Shown piece by piece: positions 1 to 9,408 of a stretch of 64,000 nt of DNA (position 1 is its first letter; the number at the start of each line of letters is the position of its first letter). Source of the DNA: JACJXF01 sp038316435. GTDB taxonomy: Bacteria; Bacteroidota; Bacteroidia; Bacteroidales; GCA-2748055. The translations under genes and the position numbers were made by a program. The notes beneath the pieces are model-generated. The model was not told where the DNA came from, made no database searches, and worked only from the letters and a program-made list of their open reading frames with translations. The stretch is from NCBI GenBank assembly GCA_038316435.1, contig JBBQAQ010000005.1, positions 79,019 through 143,018 on the forward strand, read 5' to 3'.

Positions 1-368
1 AGCAAGGAGTCAATTTCCTCAATACTAAGCACATCAGGCAGTTTACGTCCAATCTTAGGTGTTTCAAGGAGTTCTGTCGGATCGCTAGAAATTTTTTCTT
101 CAATTAGTAGAAAATGGTAAAATGCTTTTATGCCCGAAACAACTCTGGCTTGTGTTCTGGCACTTGCCCCGAGTTCATTTATCCATTCCAAAAGTCCGGT
201 AAGATGATCAGGGTTTATTTGTTCAGGGTTAAGATCAAGTGATTTGAACTCCAGATATTGAATAAGTTTGGAAATATCAGCAGTATAAGCCTCTACCGAG
301 TTTTTGGATAAGGACTTTTCAAGTTTCAGGAAAATTCTGAAATCCTTCAGATAATCGCTCCATTCCAT
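1..368 (-). CDS. xerD: Tyrosine recombinase XerD, N-terminal part (cut by window edge)
   Basis: The translation of the minus strand begins MEWSDYLKDFRIFLKLEKS and contains SKNSVEAYTADISKL and ARTQARVVSGIKAFYHFL, the usual core-binding (SAM-like) domain of XerC/XerD recombinases, which resolve chromosome dimers at dif. About 122 residues are visible; the catalytic domain with the Arg/His/Tyr residues lies outside the window. It ends here in the conserved linker leading to LPDVLSIEEID. The gene is divergent from pyk, with about 140 bases between start codons. XerD rather than XerC is a judgement from the N-terminal sequence; another tyrosine integrase is less likely. Confidence 0.85.
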   Translation of the reverse strand, partial: MEWSDYLKDFRIFLKLEKSLSKNSVEAYTADISKLIQYLEFKSLDLNPEQINPDHLTGLLEWINELGASARTQARVVSGIKAFYHFLLIEEKISSDPTELLETPKIGRKLPDVLSIEEIDSL

Positions 369-418
369 ATTATCAGAAACTTTTTTTTGTTAGGGAAAAG
401 ACTTAAACTTGTTTTGAA

Positions 419-426
419 TATATTTG
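419..426 (+). promoter_or_regulatory. Candidate -7 box for pyk
   Basis: TATATTTG matches the Bacteroidota -7 consensus TAnnTTTG. I see no good TTTG -33 box at the usual spacing. It would give a leader of about 75 bases before the chosen pyk start and fits that start better than the longer reading frame that opens at 387. Confidence 0.35.
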
Positions 427-509
427 CAGCTTTTTTATTGAAATCATTTTCACAATTATTAGTCCCCGTAAACTTAAGATATTATTCAGAATTTCAACAT
501 ATTATCAAA

Positions 510-1949
510 ATGAAAAGGAAAACCAAAATTATTGCAACAATATCCGATTTAAACTGCGAAGTTGAGTTTATTACCCGCTTATTCAAAGCTGGTATGGATG
601 TTGTTAGATTGAACACCGCTCACCAAACCCCCGAAGATACTCTTCGAATAATTGACAATGTAAGAAAAGTTTCAGATAAAATTGCGCTGCTTTTGGATAC
701 GAAAGGACCTGAACTTCGAATCACTAAAGCAGAAGGCGAAATCCAAGTTAAAACAGGCGATTTAATTAAAGTTTCCGGGAGTTCAACAGGAATAACAACT
801 AAAGAAATGGTTTTTGTGAATTATGACAAATTCACAGATTCTATGAAAAAAACTGATTGCATTTTAATTGACGACGGACAGCTGGAACTTGAAGTCATTG
901 ACCAAATTGGAACCTATCTCGTTTGCAAAGCATTAAATAATGGCTTAATTAAAGGTAAAAAATCAGTGAACGTTCCCGGAGTAAGTTTCAGTTTACCAAG
1001 TGTTACACAAAAAGATAAGGAGTATATAGAATTTGCAGCGAAACACGGACTAGATTTTATTGCCCATTCATTTGTAAGAAATAAAGAAGACGTTCAGGAA
1101 GTACAGGGATTATTGGATCATTTTAAAAGCGATATTAAAATCATTGCTAAGATTGAGAATCAGGAAGGAGTGGCAAACATCGACGAAATTCTTGATAATG
1201 TATATGGAATTATGGTTGCCCGTGGCGATTTAGCCATTGAAATACCTTATGAAAAAATCCCCGGTATACAAAAAATGATCGTTAATAAATGCATTGAGCG
1301 TAGAAAACCTGTTATTATTGCCACTCAGATGCTTCATTCCATGATAAGCGAGCCACGTCCAACACGTGCCGAGGTGAGTGATATTGCCAACGCGATTTAT
1401 AGCAAAACCGATGCAATTATGCTTAGCGGGGAAACTGCCAGTGGAAAATACCCTGTTGAAGCAGTAGAGACGATGGCAAAAGTTGCAAATGAGGTTGAGA
1501 AAAGTCGCAACGATATGCACGATACACCTTCAGTAGTTTTGAGCACGAACATATCGTCATACCTTACCAGATCAGCTGTAGAGGCAAGTATTAAACTCGA
1601 TGCCAAAGCAATTATTGCCGATACTACAACAGGTAGGACAATTAGGAATATGGCAGGTTTCAGGGGACGAAAACCAATTTACGCAATGTGCTACGACAAA
1701 AAAACTGCGCGAGCATTGAATCTGTCTTTCGGCGTTTCCCCCTCCTATTTCGAACCTCAGGATACTGATGAAATGTTCATTGAGCAAGCCCTTAAAAAAC
1801 TTCTTAAAAGCAACGAGTTGAAAGAAGATGATATTATCGTGGTTTTGGGAGGGAATTTTGGAAGGCATCATGGAGCCTCACATATTGAGATTTCAAGCGT
1901 TTCTAATCTGTCTCAGAAAATTAAGAAACTACCAGGGAAAACGGTCTAG
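510..1949 (+). CDS. pyk: Pyruvate kinase
   Basis: Catalyses the last step of glycolysis, phosphoenolpyruvate plus ADP to pyruvate plus ATP, in the cytosol. From the ATG at 510 the protein is 479 aa and opens MKRKTKIIATISD, the normal pyruvate kinase start; the frame is open back to 387 but the extra 41 residues are not family-like. Visible motifs are LLLDTKGPELRI (substrate site), IIAKIENQEGV with the catalytic lysine, MVARGDLAIEIP, and TRAEVSDIANAI followed by DAIMLSGETA, the pyruvate kinase signature stretch. The C-terminal alpha/beta domain ends normally. Its 3' end overlaps the convergent HupE-like gene by 21 bases. Confidence 0.96.
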   Translation: MKRKTKIIATISDLNCEVEFITRLFKAGMDVVRLNTAHQTPEDTLRIIDNVRKVSDKIALLLDTKGPELRITKAEGEIQVKTGDLIKVSGSSTGITTKEMVFVNYDKFTDSMKKTDCILIDDGQLELEVIDQIGTYLVCKALNNGLIKGKKSVNVPGVSFSLPSVTQKDKEYIEFAAKHGLDFIAHSFVRNKEDVQEVQGLLDHFKSDIKIIAKIENQEGVANIDEILDNVYGIMVARGDLAIEIPYEKIPGIQKMIVNKCIERRKPVIIATQMLHSMISEPRPTRAEVSDIANAIYSKTDAIMLSGETASGKYPVEAVETMAKVANEVEKSRNDMHDTPSVVLSTNISSYLTRSAVEASIKLDAKAIIADTTTGRTIRNMAGFRGRKPIYAMCYDKKTARALNLSFGVSPSYFEPQDTDEMFIEQALKKLLKSNELKEDDIIVVLGGNFGRHHGASHIEISSVSNLSQKIKKLPGKTV

Positions 1950-2513
1950 CATAAGAACCAGTGATACTCCCATAGCGGCTCCCGACCAAATTAATATCCA
2001 TTCACGGCGTTTACCACCTGACACATCTATTGCCAGTAAGGATAATGCAATGATGCCTATTATTATCATTAGTTGACCTATTTCAATACCTATATTAAAT
2101 GCAAAAAGTGGCCCGATAAGGTTACTTTCCTTGCCTAACAAACTCTTCAGGTAATTTGAAAAACCCAGTCCGTGGATTAACCCAAAAAACAGGCCAGCTA
2201 AATATTTGAATTTGTGAAGATTACTAATAAAGTTTTCCAACTTCTGAAAAAGATTTGCAAAGGCTGAAAGAAAAATTGTTGATGGAATTAAAAACTCTAT
2301 TATTCCAGTCTCAAATCTGATTAAATTCAAAGTTGCGAGAGCAAGTGTTAAACTATGTCCAATTGTAAAAGCAGTTATGAGTATCAGAATTTTCCTCCAG
2401 TGTTTTATCGGATAAACAACACATAAAGAAATTACGAAAAGTATATGATCATAGCTTTGAAAATCGGCTATATGCTCAATGCCAAGTTTCAGATACATTT
2501 GAAATACTGACAT
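1929..2513 (-). CDS. HupE/UreJ-like membrane protein
   Basis: A 194-aa polytopic membrane protein of the HupE/UreJ_2 type. It has the family pattern of an early IEHIADFQSYDHILF segment, a histidine-bearing helix (TAFTIGHSLTLALA) and GLIHGLGFSNYL near the middle, with about six hydrophobic segments. HupE proteins are linked with nickel uptake for hydrogenase or urease, but no such enzyme is in this window, so the substrate here is unknown. It is divergent from the DUF6702 gene 59 bases away, a neighbour I have often seen paired with HupE-like genes in Bacteroidota (recollection). Confidence 0.8.
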   Translation of the reverse strand: MSVFQMYLKLGIEHIADFQSYDHILFVISLCVVYPIKHWRKILILITAFTIGHSLTLALATLNLIRFETGIIEFLIPSTIFLSAFANLFQKLENFISNLHKFKYLAGLFFGLIHGLGFSNYLKSLLGKESNLIGPLFAFNIGIEIGQLMIIIGIIALSLLAIDVSGGKRREWILIWSGAAMGVSLVLMLDRFPW

Positions 2514-2572
2514 GCAATGATTTTATCTACAAAGTAAGGAATTTATTGTAATTTTGCATCCAAATATCATTT

Positions 2573-3070
2573 GTGAATAATTTATTGATTAACCTGTTCG
2601 TTTTCCTTATCGGGATTTGGAGTCCGGCCATGCATCCTGTTCATGTTTCAGTATGTAATATGGAAATGGATGATATTGAAAATATTGTTTCATTTAAATT
2701 GTTTAAGGATGATTTTGCTCTGGTCCTTAAGAACAAGTATCAGACTGATGTTTCAATGGAAAAGGCAGATGATAAAGCGAATAGTACACTGATCTCAAAT
2801 TACATAAACTCCTGCTTTCAGCTAGAAGTGAACAAAAGCAGAATGCTGGCGTTAAAATATAAAAGCTCAGAAATCAATGAAGACGCTGTTTGGATACATT
2901 TTCAGACTGAAAAATTAGGAAATGCTACCCAACTTCAAATTACTAATACCTTGATGCTGGATTTATGGGATAATCAAACTAACCTTCTGATTTTAAAATG
3001 GAAAGAAAAAGAAATCGGGTGCAAATTTGATGCAGATATAACGGTTACCGAAATTGATTTAAATAAATAA
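2573..3070 (+). CDS. DUF6702-like exported protein
   Basis: 165 aa with an N-terminal hydrophobic stretch (INLFVFLIGIW) that looks like a signal peptide, followed by HPVHVSVCNMEMD, the typical opening of DUF6702 proteins of Bacteroidota. The rest is a mixed beta protein without recognisable catalytic motifs. The start is GTG at 2573; a later ATG would remove the signal segment, so GTG is preferred. A TAATTTTG box at 2549-2556 could be its -7 element. It is followed after one base by the large surface protein gene. Function unknown; probably periplasmic. Confidence 0.65.
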   Translation: MNNLLINLFVFLIGIWSPAMHPVHVSVCNMEMDDIENIVSFKLFKDDFALVLKNKYQTDVSMEKADDKANSTLISNYINSCFQLEVNKSRMLALKYKSSEINEDAVWIHFQTEKLGNATQLQITNTLMLDLWDNQTNLLILKWKEKEIGCKFDADITVTEIDLNK

Positions 3071-3071
3071 G

Positions 3072-5699
3072 ATGCTTGCTCTCCTGAAACATATTAAAAT
3101 ATTTTTACTTGTTTTCTTCATAGAGACAGTATTATGTTTCTCCATGTTTGCAACTCATAACCGTGCAGGGGAAATTACCCTCAGGCAGATTGCTGACCTT
3201 ACATATGAGATTACCATAACCACTTATACTTATACTCTTTCAGGTGCCGACAGACCAGAACTTGAGGTTCAATGGGGAGATAATACAAAATCAATAGCTC
3301 CCAGAACTCAAGTGTTTAATTTCCCTAATGATTACCGCAGGAATGTTTACGTCAAACAACATACTTTTCCTGGCCCGGGGACATACACCATTGTTGTTCA
3401 GGATCCTAACCGGAATTATGGAGTGAAAAATATTCCCAATTCTGTTAATGTTATTTTTTCCATTAAAACTACTATTAGTATTAATCCGCAGATTGGATTG
3501 AACAGTACTCCTTACTTGCTTAATCCACCATTCGACAAAGCTGGTCTTTATCAGACATTTATTCATAATCCCGGAGCTTTTGATCCCGATGGCGATAGTA
3601 TTTCATATTCACTTACAGTTTGTACACAACAAAACGGTGAGCCTATTCCAGGATACTCATTGCCTCAATCCAGCGATACTTTATATGTAAATCCTATTTC
3701 AGGGGATTTGGTATGGAATACTCCAATTGATACCGGTATTTATAATATTGCTATGAATATTGAAGAATGGAGAAAAGGAATAAAAATTGGCAATATCGTA
3801 AGAGATATGCAGGTTGAAGTTTACCGCACTACTAACCTAGCTCCGGTAAACGACAGTTTGCCAAAATTATGTGTGGTAGCAGGTAGTTTAATAAGTGTTG
3901 ATATTCGAAGTACAGATGGAAATGCCGATAAGATGAATCATTTCATCACAGGTGGCCCATTTATCCTTGATAACAACCCTGCTAAAATAGTTGATACTAT
4001 TATTGATAATCCTGGTGAATTAATTACACGTTTTAAATGGCAAACTAGTTGTGAGCATGTCAGACGCCAGCCATACAGCATTCTTGTAAAAACAAATGAT
4101 AAAAATTCTAAGCTTTCATTGGTGGATATTGACAATCTGGATATCAATGTTTTGGGACCTCCCCCGCAAGGAATTAATCTTGTTCCCGCAAGCAGTTTAG
4201 TCCGAGTCCAATGGAAATCCGGTGAATGTAGTAATATTTCATATTACAGGATTTTTCGGAAAACTGAATCAACCGGCTATATTCCAGATAGTTGCACTTA
4301 TGGGATACCCGGATATACAGGTTTCAAATTAGTTGGTGCAACGAAAACAGGATCCGATAGTGTTTTTATTGATGATAATTATGGAAAGGGACTTCTCCAG
4401 GGAACCCAATACTGCTATCGTGTTGTTGCAGTTTATCCTGATGGAGCCGAAAGTATCCCATCCAATGAAATATGCACAATTCTTGTACCAGGAGCTCCAT
4501 CCCTTCTAAATGCATCAGTTATCAAATCTGACGCTAGTGCCGGAGAAATATTTGTCTCTTGGGCAAAACCTTTAAAACTTGATACTATTCCGGCTAATGG
4601 CCCCTACGAATATATCATTTATAGAAGTAGTAATTTGTTTGGAATTAATCTTGCTGAAATAAACAGGTTTAAGACAGCAGATCTTAACGACACTGTATTT
4701 ACAGATTTGAATGTGAATACGATAAACTTTCCATATTCTTATTCAGTTGAGTTGTATAATGATGCTCCTGGAAATCGATTTCTTATTGGAAAGCCTGAAA
4801 TAGCTTCTACCCAGTTTCCTAAGATTTCGGAAGCTGATAATACAATTAACCTGAAGTTTGTTAGGAATGTACCCTGGCTTAATTATGAAAATACCATCTT
4901 CCGGTATAATAATTTGTCATCTGTTTTTGACTCAATCGCTACAACAGAATCCGATACCTATGCAGATACAAATCTGGTAAATGGAATAGAGTATTGTTAC
5001 CAAATCAAGTCCAAAGGTAAACGAAGTCTCAACGGGACTGACTTTCTTGTAGAGAACACTTCTCACATTGCCTGTGGAACTCCAATTGATACCATACCTC
5101 CATGCCCCCCAGTATTAATGGTGAATTCAGTATGCGACAGTTCATTCAACATATTGAGTTGGGTTAGTTCAGATATTTCCTGTAATAAGGATATTGTTAA
5201 GTATAACATATATTATTCGCCATTGCTTTCCTTACCACATAGTATCCTTGATAGCGTTAAATTAAATTCATATATTCATAAACCCATATCATCACTGGCT
5301 GCATGTTATTACGTAACTGCAGTTGATTCATTTGGAAATGAAAGTGATCCCTCAACTAATATCTGTGTAGACCAGTGTTATGATTTTGATATTCCAAACG
5401 TCTTTACACCGGATGACGATAATATTAATGATCTTCTAAAATCGTATAACCCAGCGCCCAGGATAAACGAAATTGATTTTAAAATTTTTAACCGGTGGGG
5501 ACAATTGCTTTTCCAGACAAACGACCCTGATATCAATTGGGATGGAAAAATTGATAAAACGAATCAGAAAGCTTCAACGGGAGTTTACTATTATATTTGT
5601 GATGTTTATGAGCAACGATTAACAGGGATAGAAATTCGGAATATGGTAGGATTTGTGCACATCTACTCAGACAAAAATGCTAATACAGGAGAGAAATGA
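3072..5699 (+). CDS. Large secreted protein with T9SS type B (gliding-type) sorting domain
   Basis: 875 aa with an N-terminal signal segment (IFLLVFFIETVLCFSMFA). The central part has PKD/cadherin-like stretches (FDPDGDSISYSL near residue 170) and several fibronectin type III-like modules (VQWKSGECSNISYYRIFR; SWAKPLKLDTIPANG). The last 90 residues carry the CHU_C/gliding motility-type C-terminal domain: IPNVFTPDDDNIND, FKIFNRWGQLLF, WDGKI and STGVYYYICDV. In the type IX secretion system this domain directs export across the outer membrane. So it is a cell surface or secreted adhesin-like protein. It overlaps the next gene by 4 bases (ATGA), which suggests one transcript. Confidence 0.85.
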   Translation: MLALLKHIKIFLLVFFIETVLCFSMFATHNRAGEITLRQIADLTYEITITTYTYTLSGADRPELEVQWGDNTKSIAPRTQVFNFPNDYRRNVYVKQHTFPGPGTYTIVVQDPNRNYGVKNIPNSVNVIFSIKTTISINPQIGLNSTPYLLNPPFDKAGLYQTFIHNPGAFDPDGDSISYSLTVCTQQNGEPIPGYSLPQSSDTLYVNPISGDLVWNTPIDTGIYNIAMNIEEWRKGIKIGNIVRDMQVEVYRTTNLAPVNDSLPKLCVVAGSLISVDIRSTDGNADKMNHFITGGPFILDNNPAKIVDTIIDNPGELITRFKWQTSCEHVRRQPYSILVKTNDKNSKLSLVDIDNLDINVLGPPPQGINLVPASSLVRVQWKSGECSNISYYRIFRKTESTGYIPDSCTYGIPGYTGFKLVGATKTGSDSVFIDDNYGKGLLQGTQYCYRVVAVYPDGAESIPSNEICTILVPGAPSLLNASVIKSDASAGEIFVSWAKPLKLDTIPANGPYEYIIYRSSNLFGINLAEINRFKTADLNDTVFTDLNVNTINFPYSYSVELYNDAPGNRFLIGKPEIASTQFPKISEADNTINLKFVRNVPWLNYENTIFRYNNLSSVFDSIATTESDTYADTNLVNGIEYCYQIKSKGKRSLNGTDFLVENTSHIACGTPIDTIPPCPPVLMVNSVCDSSFNILSWVSSDISCNKDIVKYNIYYSPLLSLPHSILDSVKLNSYIHKPISSLAACYYVTAVDSFGNESDPSTNICVDQCYDFDIPNVFTPDDDNINDLLKSYNPAPRINEIDFKIFNRWGQLLFQTNDPDINWDGKIDKTNQKASTGVYYYICDVYEQRLTGIEIRNMVGFVHIYSDKNANTGEK

Positions 5700-6916
5700 G
5701 CTCGCTAATTAAAAATATTATTGCGTTTTTCTTGTTTTCCCTACTGATTAATTCTGGGTACTCTCAGTCTGTTGGCGAAAAGAATTATCTGATTGGAAAA
5801 GCCAGACTTGAATCAGGACAAAACGATTCAGCCTTGGTATACTTTGATAAAGCCATTTCTCAGGGTTCTAAAGATGTAGATATTTTATTCAGCAAAGGAG
5901 TTGCGCTATATAATAAAGGTCAGTTCGGAATGGCTGTTAAGGAGTTTGAAAAGGTGGAGGTGATTTCTCCCGGAAAAGCTTCAATATGGATGGCAAAATG
6001 CTACGCAAATCTCAATGATACTGATAATTGCCTGAAATCGCTGGAAATCCATCTTTCAAGTAATTACAGATTACCTGAGAGCACTTTGCTTCTTGATCAT
6101 GATTTATCCCTTGTTGATGAAGATCCTAAATTTATTGAATTTTGGAAAAATGGAAACTGGTATACTGGTCTAGATAAAACACTTGCTGAAGCTTCATACT
6201 TGATCAAATCTCAAAAATATCCCGAAGCTATTGATGTTATTTCTGAAGGACTTGATAAAGGATATCGGAAAGCATCATTGTATGCTAAGAGAGCTGAAGT
6301 TTATATGAAGGTTAATAATTACCGACTAGCTCTCGATGATTTAAACAAATCCTTGGAACTCGAGCACCGAAATGCCGCTCTGTTGAATCAAAGAGCTAGT
6401 CTTTTGTACCTTATGGGGAAATACAAACCCGCACTGGAGGACTATAAAGTTGTTTACGCATTGGCTCCCGATGAAATAAAAGTCCTTGTTGGAATGTCTA
6501 TGGCTCTTAATAAAAATGCTTTATATGACGAGGCTGTAACCAATATGAATACATACCTTAAATACTATCCGGCTAATGATTCAGCTTGGTACCAGTTAGG
6601 AATGATACATTATGAGAATGGTTACTTTTTTGATGCCATAAATTGTTTTAATTCATCATTAAAGATTAAACAAAACGATTCACGGTATTTCGCAGCACGG
6701 GGAACTACTTATCTGAAAACCAGAACCTATCAGTACGCTTGGAAAGACCTTTCAATGGCTCTGGACCTTAACCCAAATGATGCGGAAACCTACGTAAACA
6801 AAGGAATTGCTGCGATAAATACGGGGAAAAATGAAGATGCTTGTTTCTGCTTTGACATGGCAAAAAAAATGGGAAACAAAGATGCATTCACATATTCAGA
6901 AAAATATTGTAAATAA
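5696..6916 (+). CDS. TPR repeat protein, exported
   Basis: 406 aa. A signal peptide (LIKNIIAFFLFSLLINSGYSQ) is followed by tetratricopeptide repeats through most of the length, for example ALVYFDKAISQGSKDVDILF, ALDDLNKSLELEHRNAALL and AWKDLSMALDLNPNDAETY. TPR arrays act as protein docking surfaces; the partner is unknown. The start codon overlaps the stop of the T9SS cargo gene, so a role in the envelope or in handling of that surface protein is plausible but is only inference. Confidence 0.8.
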   Translation: MSSLIKNIIAFFLFSLLINSGYSQSVGEKNYLIGKARLESGQNDSALVYFDKAISQGSKDVDILFSKGVALYNKGQFGMAVKEFEKVEVISPGKASIWMAKCYANLNDTDNCLKSLEIHLSSNYRLPESTLLLDHDLSLVDEDPKFIEFWKNGNWYTGLDKTLAEASYLIKSQKYPEAIDVISEGLDKGYRKASLYAKRAEVYMKVNNYRLALDDLNKSLELEHRNAALLNQRASLLYLMGKYKPALEDYKVVYALAPDEIKVLVGMSMALNKNALYDEAVTNMNTYLKYYPANDSAWYQLGMIHYENGYFFDAINCFNSSLKIKQNDSRYFAARGTTYLKTRTYQYAWKDLSMALDLNPNDAETYVNKGIAAINTGKNEDACFCFDMAKKMGNKDAFTYSEKYCK

Positions 6917-6931
6917 CAATTTATTGAGATC

Positions 6932-7483
6932 GTGGTAAATAAAGAACACATAAGTCAGGAATTAATATCGGGATTAAACTCCCCCGATGAAAATACCGTT
7001 TTGCAAACTATTAGTGAACTAAGGATTCATGGAAATACGGAAGTCCTTTCTTCGGTATTCAGTCTGTTGTTTTCAAAAAAAATGGAAAATATTGAAGAAG
7101 CAATTGTAAACCTTATCAATGACATTAAAGACCCCCATGCCGTTCCTGTTTTTATGGTAGCAGTTAAAGAATATCGTGGAAATACTGGTTATGAGAAGCT
7201 TATATCTGCCTGTTGGCAATGCGGACTTGATTTCTCTGCTTATATTGATCAGTTTATCGAACTTGTAATCGACGATGGCTATTATACTGCACTTGAAGCA
7301 TTTTCTGTGGTCGAAGAAAATGTGACCAATCTGAATTCGCAACAGCGAAGTGCCAGAATTGAGTTTATTCGCTCAAAAATTGAATTCCTATCCCCGGAAA
7401 AAAGATTATTGGTTAATGAATTAATGTCGCTGCTAAGCAATATAACTGAACCTTTCAGGCTTGATCCTGAGCATCTGAATTAG
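6932..7483 (+). CDS. HEAT-like repeat hypothetical protein
   Basis: 183 aa, all alpha helical in appearance. The N-terminus has a repeat-like pattern (LNSPDENTVLQTISELRIHG, then PHAVPVFMVAVKEY) resembling HEAT/armadillo repeats. There is no signal peptide. GTG at 6932 is the start, 15 bases after the TPR gene, so it is probably cotranscribed. Its stop overlaps by 4 bases the stop of the convergent dihydroorotate dehydrogenase-like gene. I do not know its function. Confidence 0.6.
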   Translation: MVNKEHISQELISGLNSPDENTVLQTISELRIHGNTEVLSSVFSLLFSKKMENIEEAIVNLINDIKDPHAVPVFMVAVKEYRGNTGYEKLISACWQCGLDFSAYIDQFIELVIDDGYYTALEAFSVVEENVTNLNSQQRSARIEFIRSKIEFLSPEKRLLVNELMSLLSNITEPFRLDPEHLN

Positions 7484-8457
7484 TCTTGAGTTGAAAAGTA
7501 TTTCATGAACTGGGCTCTTTCATAAACTGCCTGATCACCGACATTCGAATAGTTTAGCTTTCCTGAAAATTCATCAATGGATTTGTAATTGTGTTCGATC
7601 ATCCATGATTCGAAGCGATCAATAATCTTTGGCAGAAAATCTATTCCGTTTTTATAAAGTACTGAACAAAGCTGAACAGCCTTCGCCCCTGCCAGAATTT
7701 GTTTTATAGCTGCATCTCCACTATGTATCCCGGTTGATGCGGCAATGTCAATCAATGGCACCTGACTATTTATTATTCCCACCCATCGAAGGCTGTTTCT
7801 AATGTCCGCAGGAGAACTGAAAACCTCAGAGGAAATCATTTTTAAATCTGTAATATTGATATCGGGTTCATAAAATCTGTTAAACAATACAACACCATCT
7901 GCTTTTCTGAAATAGAGTTGATTTACTAGTAGAGGAAGATTTGTAAAGTTTGATCCAAGCTTCATAATAACTGGAATGCTGATTTTCTTTTTAATTCCAT
8001 CCAGCAAATCGTAATAAATTGACTCAAATTCCTTTGAAGGCTTTTCTTTGTTAACCGGAAGGAAGAACACGTTTAGTTCAAGTGCATCAGCTCCGGCTTC
8101 TTGTATCTGACTAGCGAAATCCATCCATTCACTTGCGCTGATACAATTTATACTGGCAATAATTGGAATGTGAACAGCACGTTTTGCATCACGGATAAGG
8201 TTCAGGTATTCAACAAGACTGTTATCTCGTGTATAAGCTTTAACATAATCGAGGGCTTCCGGATAATCAGAACCAGAAAGATTTTTATGTGTATCAAAAA
8301 CTATCTGTTCTTCAAATAAGGATTTTAATACTATGGCTCCGGCGCCCAGAGAATCAAGTTTTCTGATTTTATCAAGGGAACTGGTGATTCCGGAACTGCT
8401 AATAATAAAAGGATTTCTCAGTTTTAATCCCGCAAAAGTAGTAGAGAGATTGGCCAT
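7480..8457 (-). CDS. Dihydroorotate dehydrogenase-like flavoprotein
   Basis: 325 aa from the ATG at 8457. The longer open frame upstream runs into yggS and is not family-like, and the protein starts normally with LSTTFAGLKLRNPFIISSSG. Family marks are the FMN barrel pieces AGAIVLKSLFEEQI, IASINCISASEW, ADALELNVFF, PVIMKLGSNFTN, DGVVLFNRFY and AAIKQILAGAKAVQLCSVLY. This is the Bacteroidota 'DHOD-like' group, related to PyrD and to dihydropyrimidine dehydrogenase domains; whether it oxidises dihydroorotate is uncertain. It lies 16 bases downstream of yggS and probably shares its transcript. Confidence 0.8.
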   Translation of the reverse strand: MANLSTTFAGLKLRNPFIISSSGITSSLDKIRKLDSLGAGAIVLKSLFEEQIVFDTHKNLSGSDYPEALDYVKAYTRDNSLVEYLNLIRDAKRAVHIPIIASINCISASEWMDFASQIQEAGADALELNVFFLPVNKEKPSKEFESIYYDLLDGIKKKISIPVIMKLGSNFTNLPLLVNQLYFRKADGVVLFNRFYEPDINITDLKMISSEVFSSPADIRNSLRWVGIINSQVPLIDIAASTGIHSGDAAIKQILAGAKAVQLCSVLYKNGIDFLPKIIDRFESWMIEHNYKSIDEFSGKLNYSNVGDQAVYERAQFMKYFSTQD

Positions 8458-8473
8458 TTTCGTCAATTTTATA

Positions 8474-9148
8474 TCAAAGATAATCTCTTTCTCCAAATAG
8501 TAAGCTTCCAACCCTGATAATGGTTGCCCCTTCCTCGATAGCAATTTTATAATCACCCGACATCCCCATTGATAGCTCAGAAAAACTAGGGCTTTCTTTA
8601 AAATAATTTTCCTTACAGTGGTCAAAAGTTTTTTTCAATTGTCTGAATTCTGAACGAACCTGCTTCATATCCTCTGTAAAACTTGATATTCCCATTAAAC
8701 CCCTTATGCGGATATTTCCCAAGCTTTTAATTTCAGGGGATTCCAGAATGGCATTCAACTCATTACTATCAAGCCCGAACTTAGTTTCTTCAGTAGCAAT
8801 GAAAACTTGAAGAAGGATATCAATAACCCTGTCTACTTTAATAGCTTCCTGATTTATCGCAATAAGTAATTTTAAACTATCCACAGAATGAATTAAATGG
8901 ACAAACTTCGAAATGTACTTTAACTTATTGGATTGAAGATGGCCAATAAGATGCCATTCGATATCCTTTGGTAATTGTTCGAATTTTCCTGTTAGTTCTT
9001 GAACTCTGTTCTCACCAAAGATTTTATGTCCCGATGAATATACTTTAAAAATATCTTCAACAGGCTTTGTTTTACTTACAGCAACCACTTTTACATGACA
9101 GGGGATAGAATCCAAAAAGGTAATGATATCGGATACTGAGTGTCTCAC
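8474..9148 (-). CDS. yggS: YggS-type pyridoxal phosphate homeostasis protein
   Basis: 224 aa, the usual length. VVAVSKTKPVEDI carries the lysine that binds pyridoxal 5'-phosphate; FGENRVQELTGK, WHLIGHLQSNKLKYI, HSVDSL, IRGLMGISSF, and LSMGMSGDYKIAIEEG with VRVGSLLFG-like ending (IIRVGSLLFGERDYL) are the family motifs. YggS/PLPBP proteins are non-catalytic and keep free PLP and amino acid pools in balance. Divergent from mdh, with 260 bases between. Confidence 0.93.
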   Translation of the reverse strand: MRHSVSDIITFLDSIPCHVKVVAVSKTKPVEDIFKVYSSGHKIFGENRVQELTGKFEQLPKDIEWHLIGHLQSNKLKYISKFVHLIHSVDSLKLLIAINQEAIKVDRVIDILLQVFIATEETKFGLDSNELNAILESPEIKSLGNIRIRGLMGISSFTEDMKQVRSEFRQLKKTFDHCKENYFKESPSFSELSMGMSGDYKIAIEEGATIIRVGSLLFGERDYL

Positions 9149-9168
9149 AGGAAGAGTATGTTTTTTCT

Positions 9169-9176
9169 CAAATGTA
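9169..9176 (-). promoter_or_regulatory. Candidate -7 box for yggS
   Basis: On the minus strand TACATTTG matches TAnnTTTG, 20 bases upstream of the yggS start codon, giving a short leader. A clear -33 TTTG is not visible. Confidence 0.35.
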
Positions 9177-9408
9177 CTAATAAAATAAAAGTCATTTATA
9201 TAATCTCATTTTAAGATTTTGGAATACTTGAAGATATATTGCTGTATTTATCTCAATAACTGATTCTTGCAAGTCGCATAGTTATTGTTTTTTCAGCAAA
9301 TCAATAGAATTGAGGATTAGCTTTTTTTCAAAGGTGTTCTATATTTAAGGAATAAAATCCCTATTATTGCACTCGAAATAAAATGCTAAAAAACATATAA
9401 TATAAGGG

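Noticed and set aside
387..509. N-terminal extension of pyruvate kinase from the upstream start at 387
   Set aside because: The 41 extra residues are unlike the family and a -7 box at 419-426 lies inside; the ATG at 510 gives the standard start.
9149..9408. Possible tRNA or riboswitch in the yggS-mdh gap
   Set aside because: No cloverleaf or conserved riboswitch core was visible; only AT-rich promoter-like sequence.
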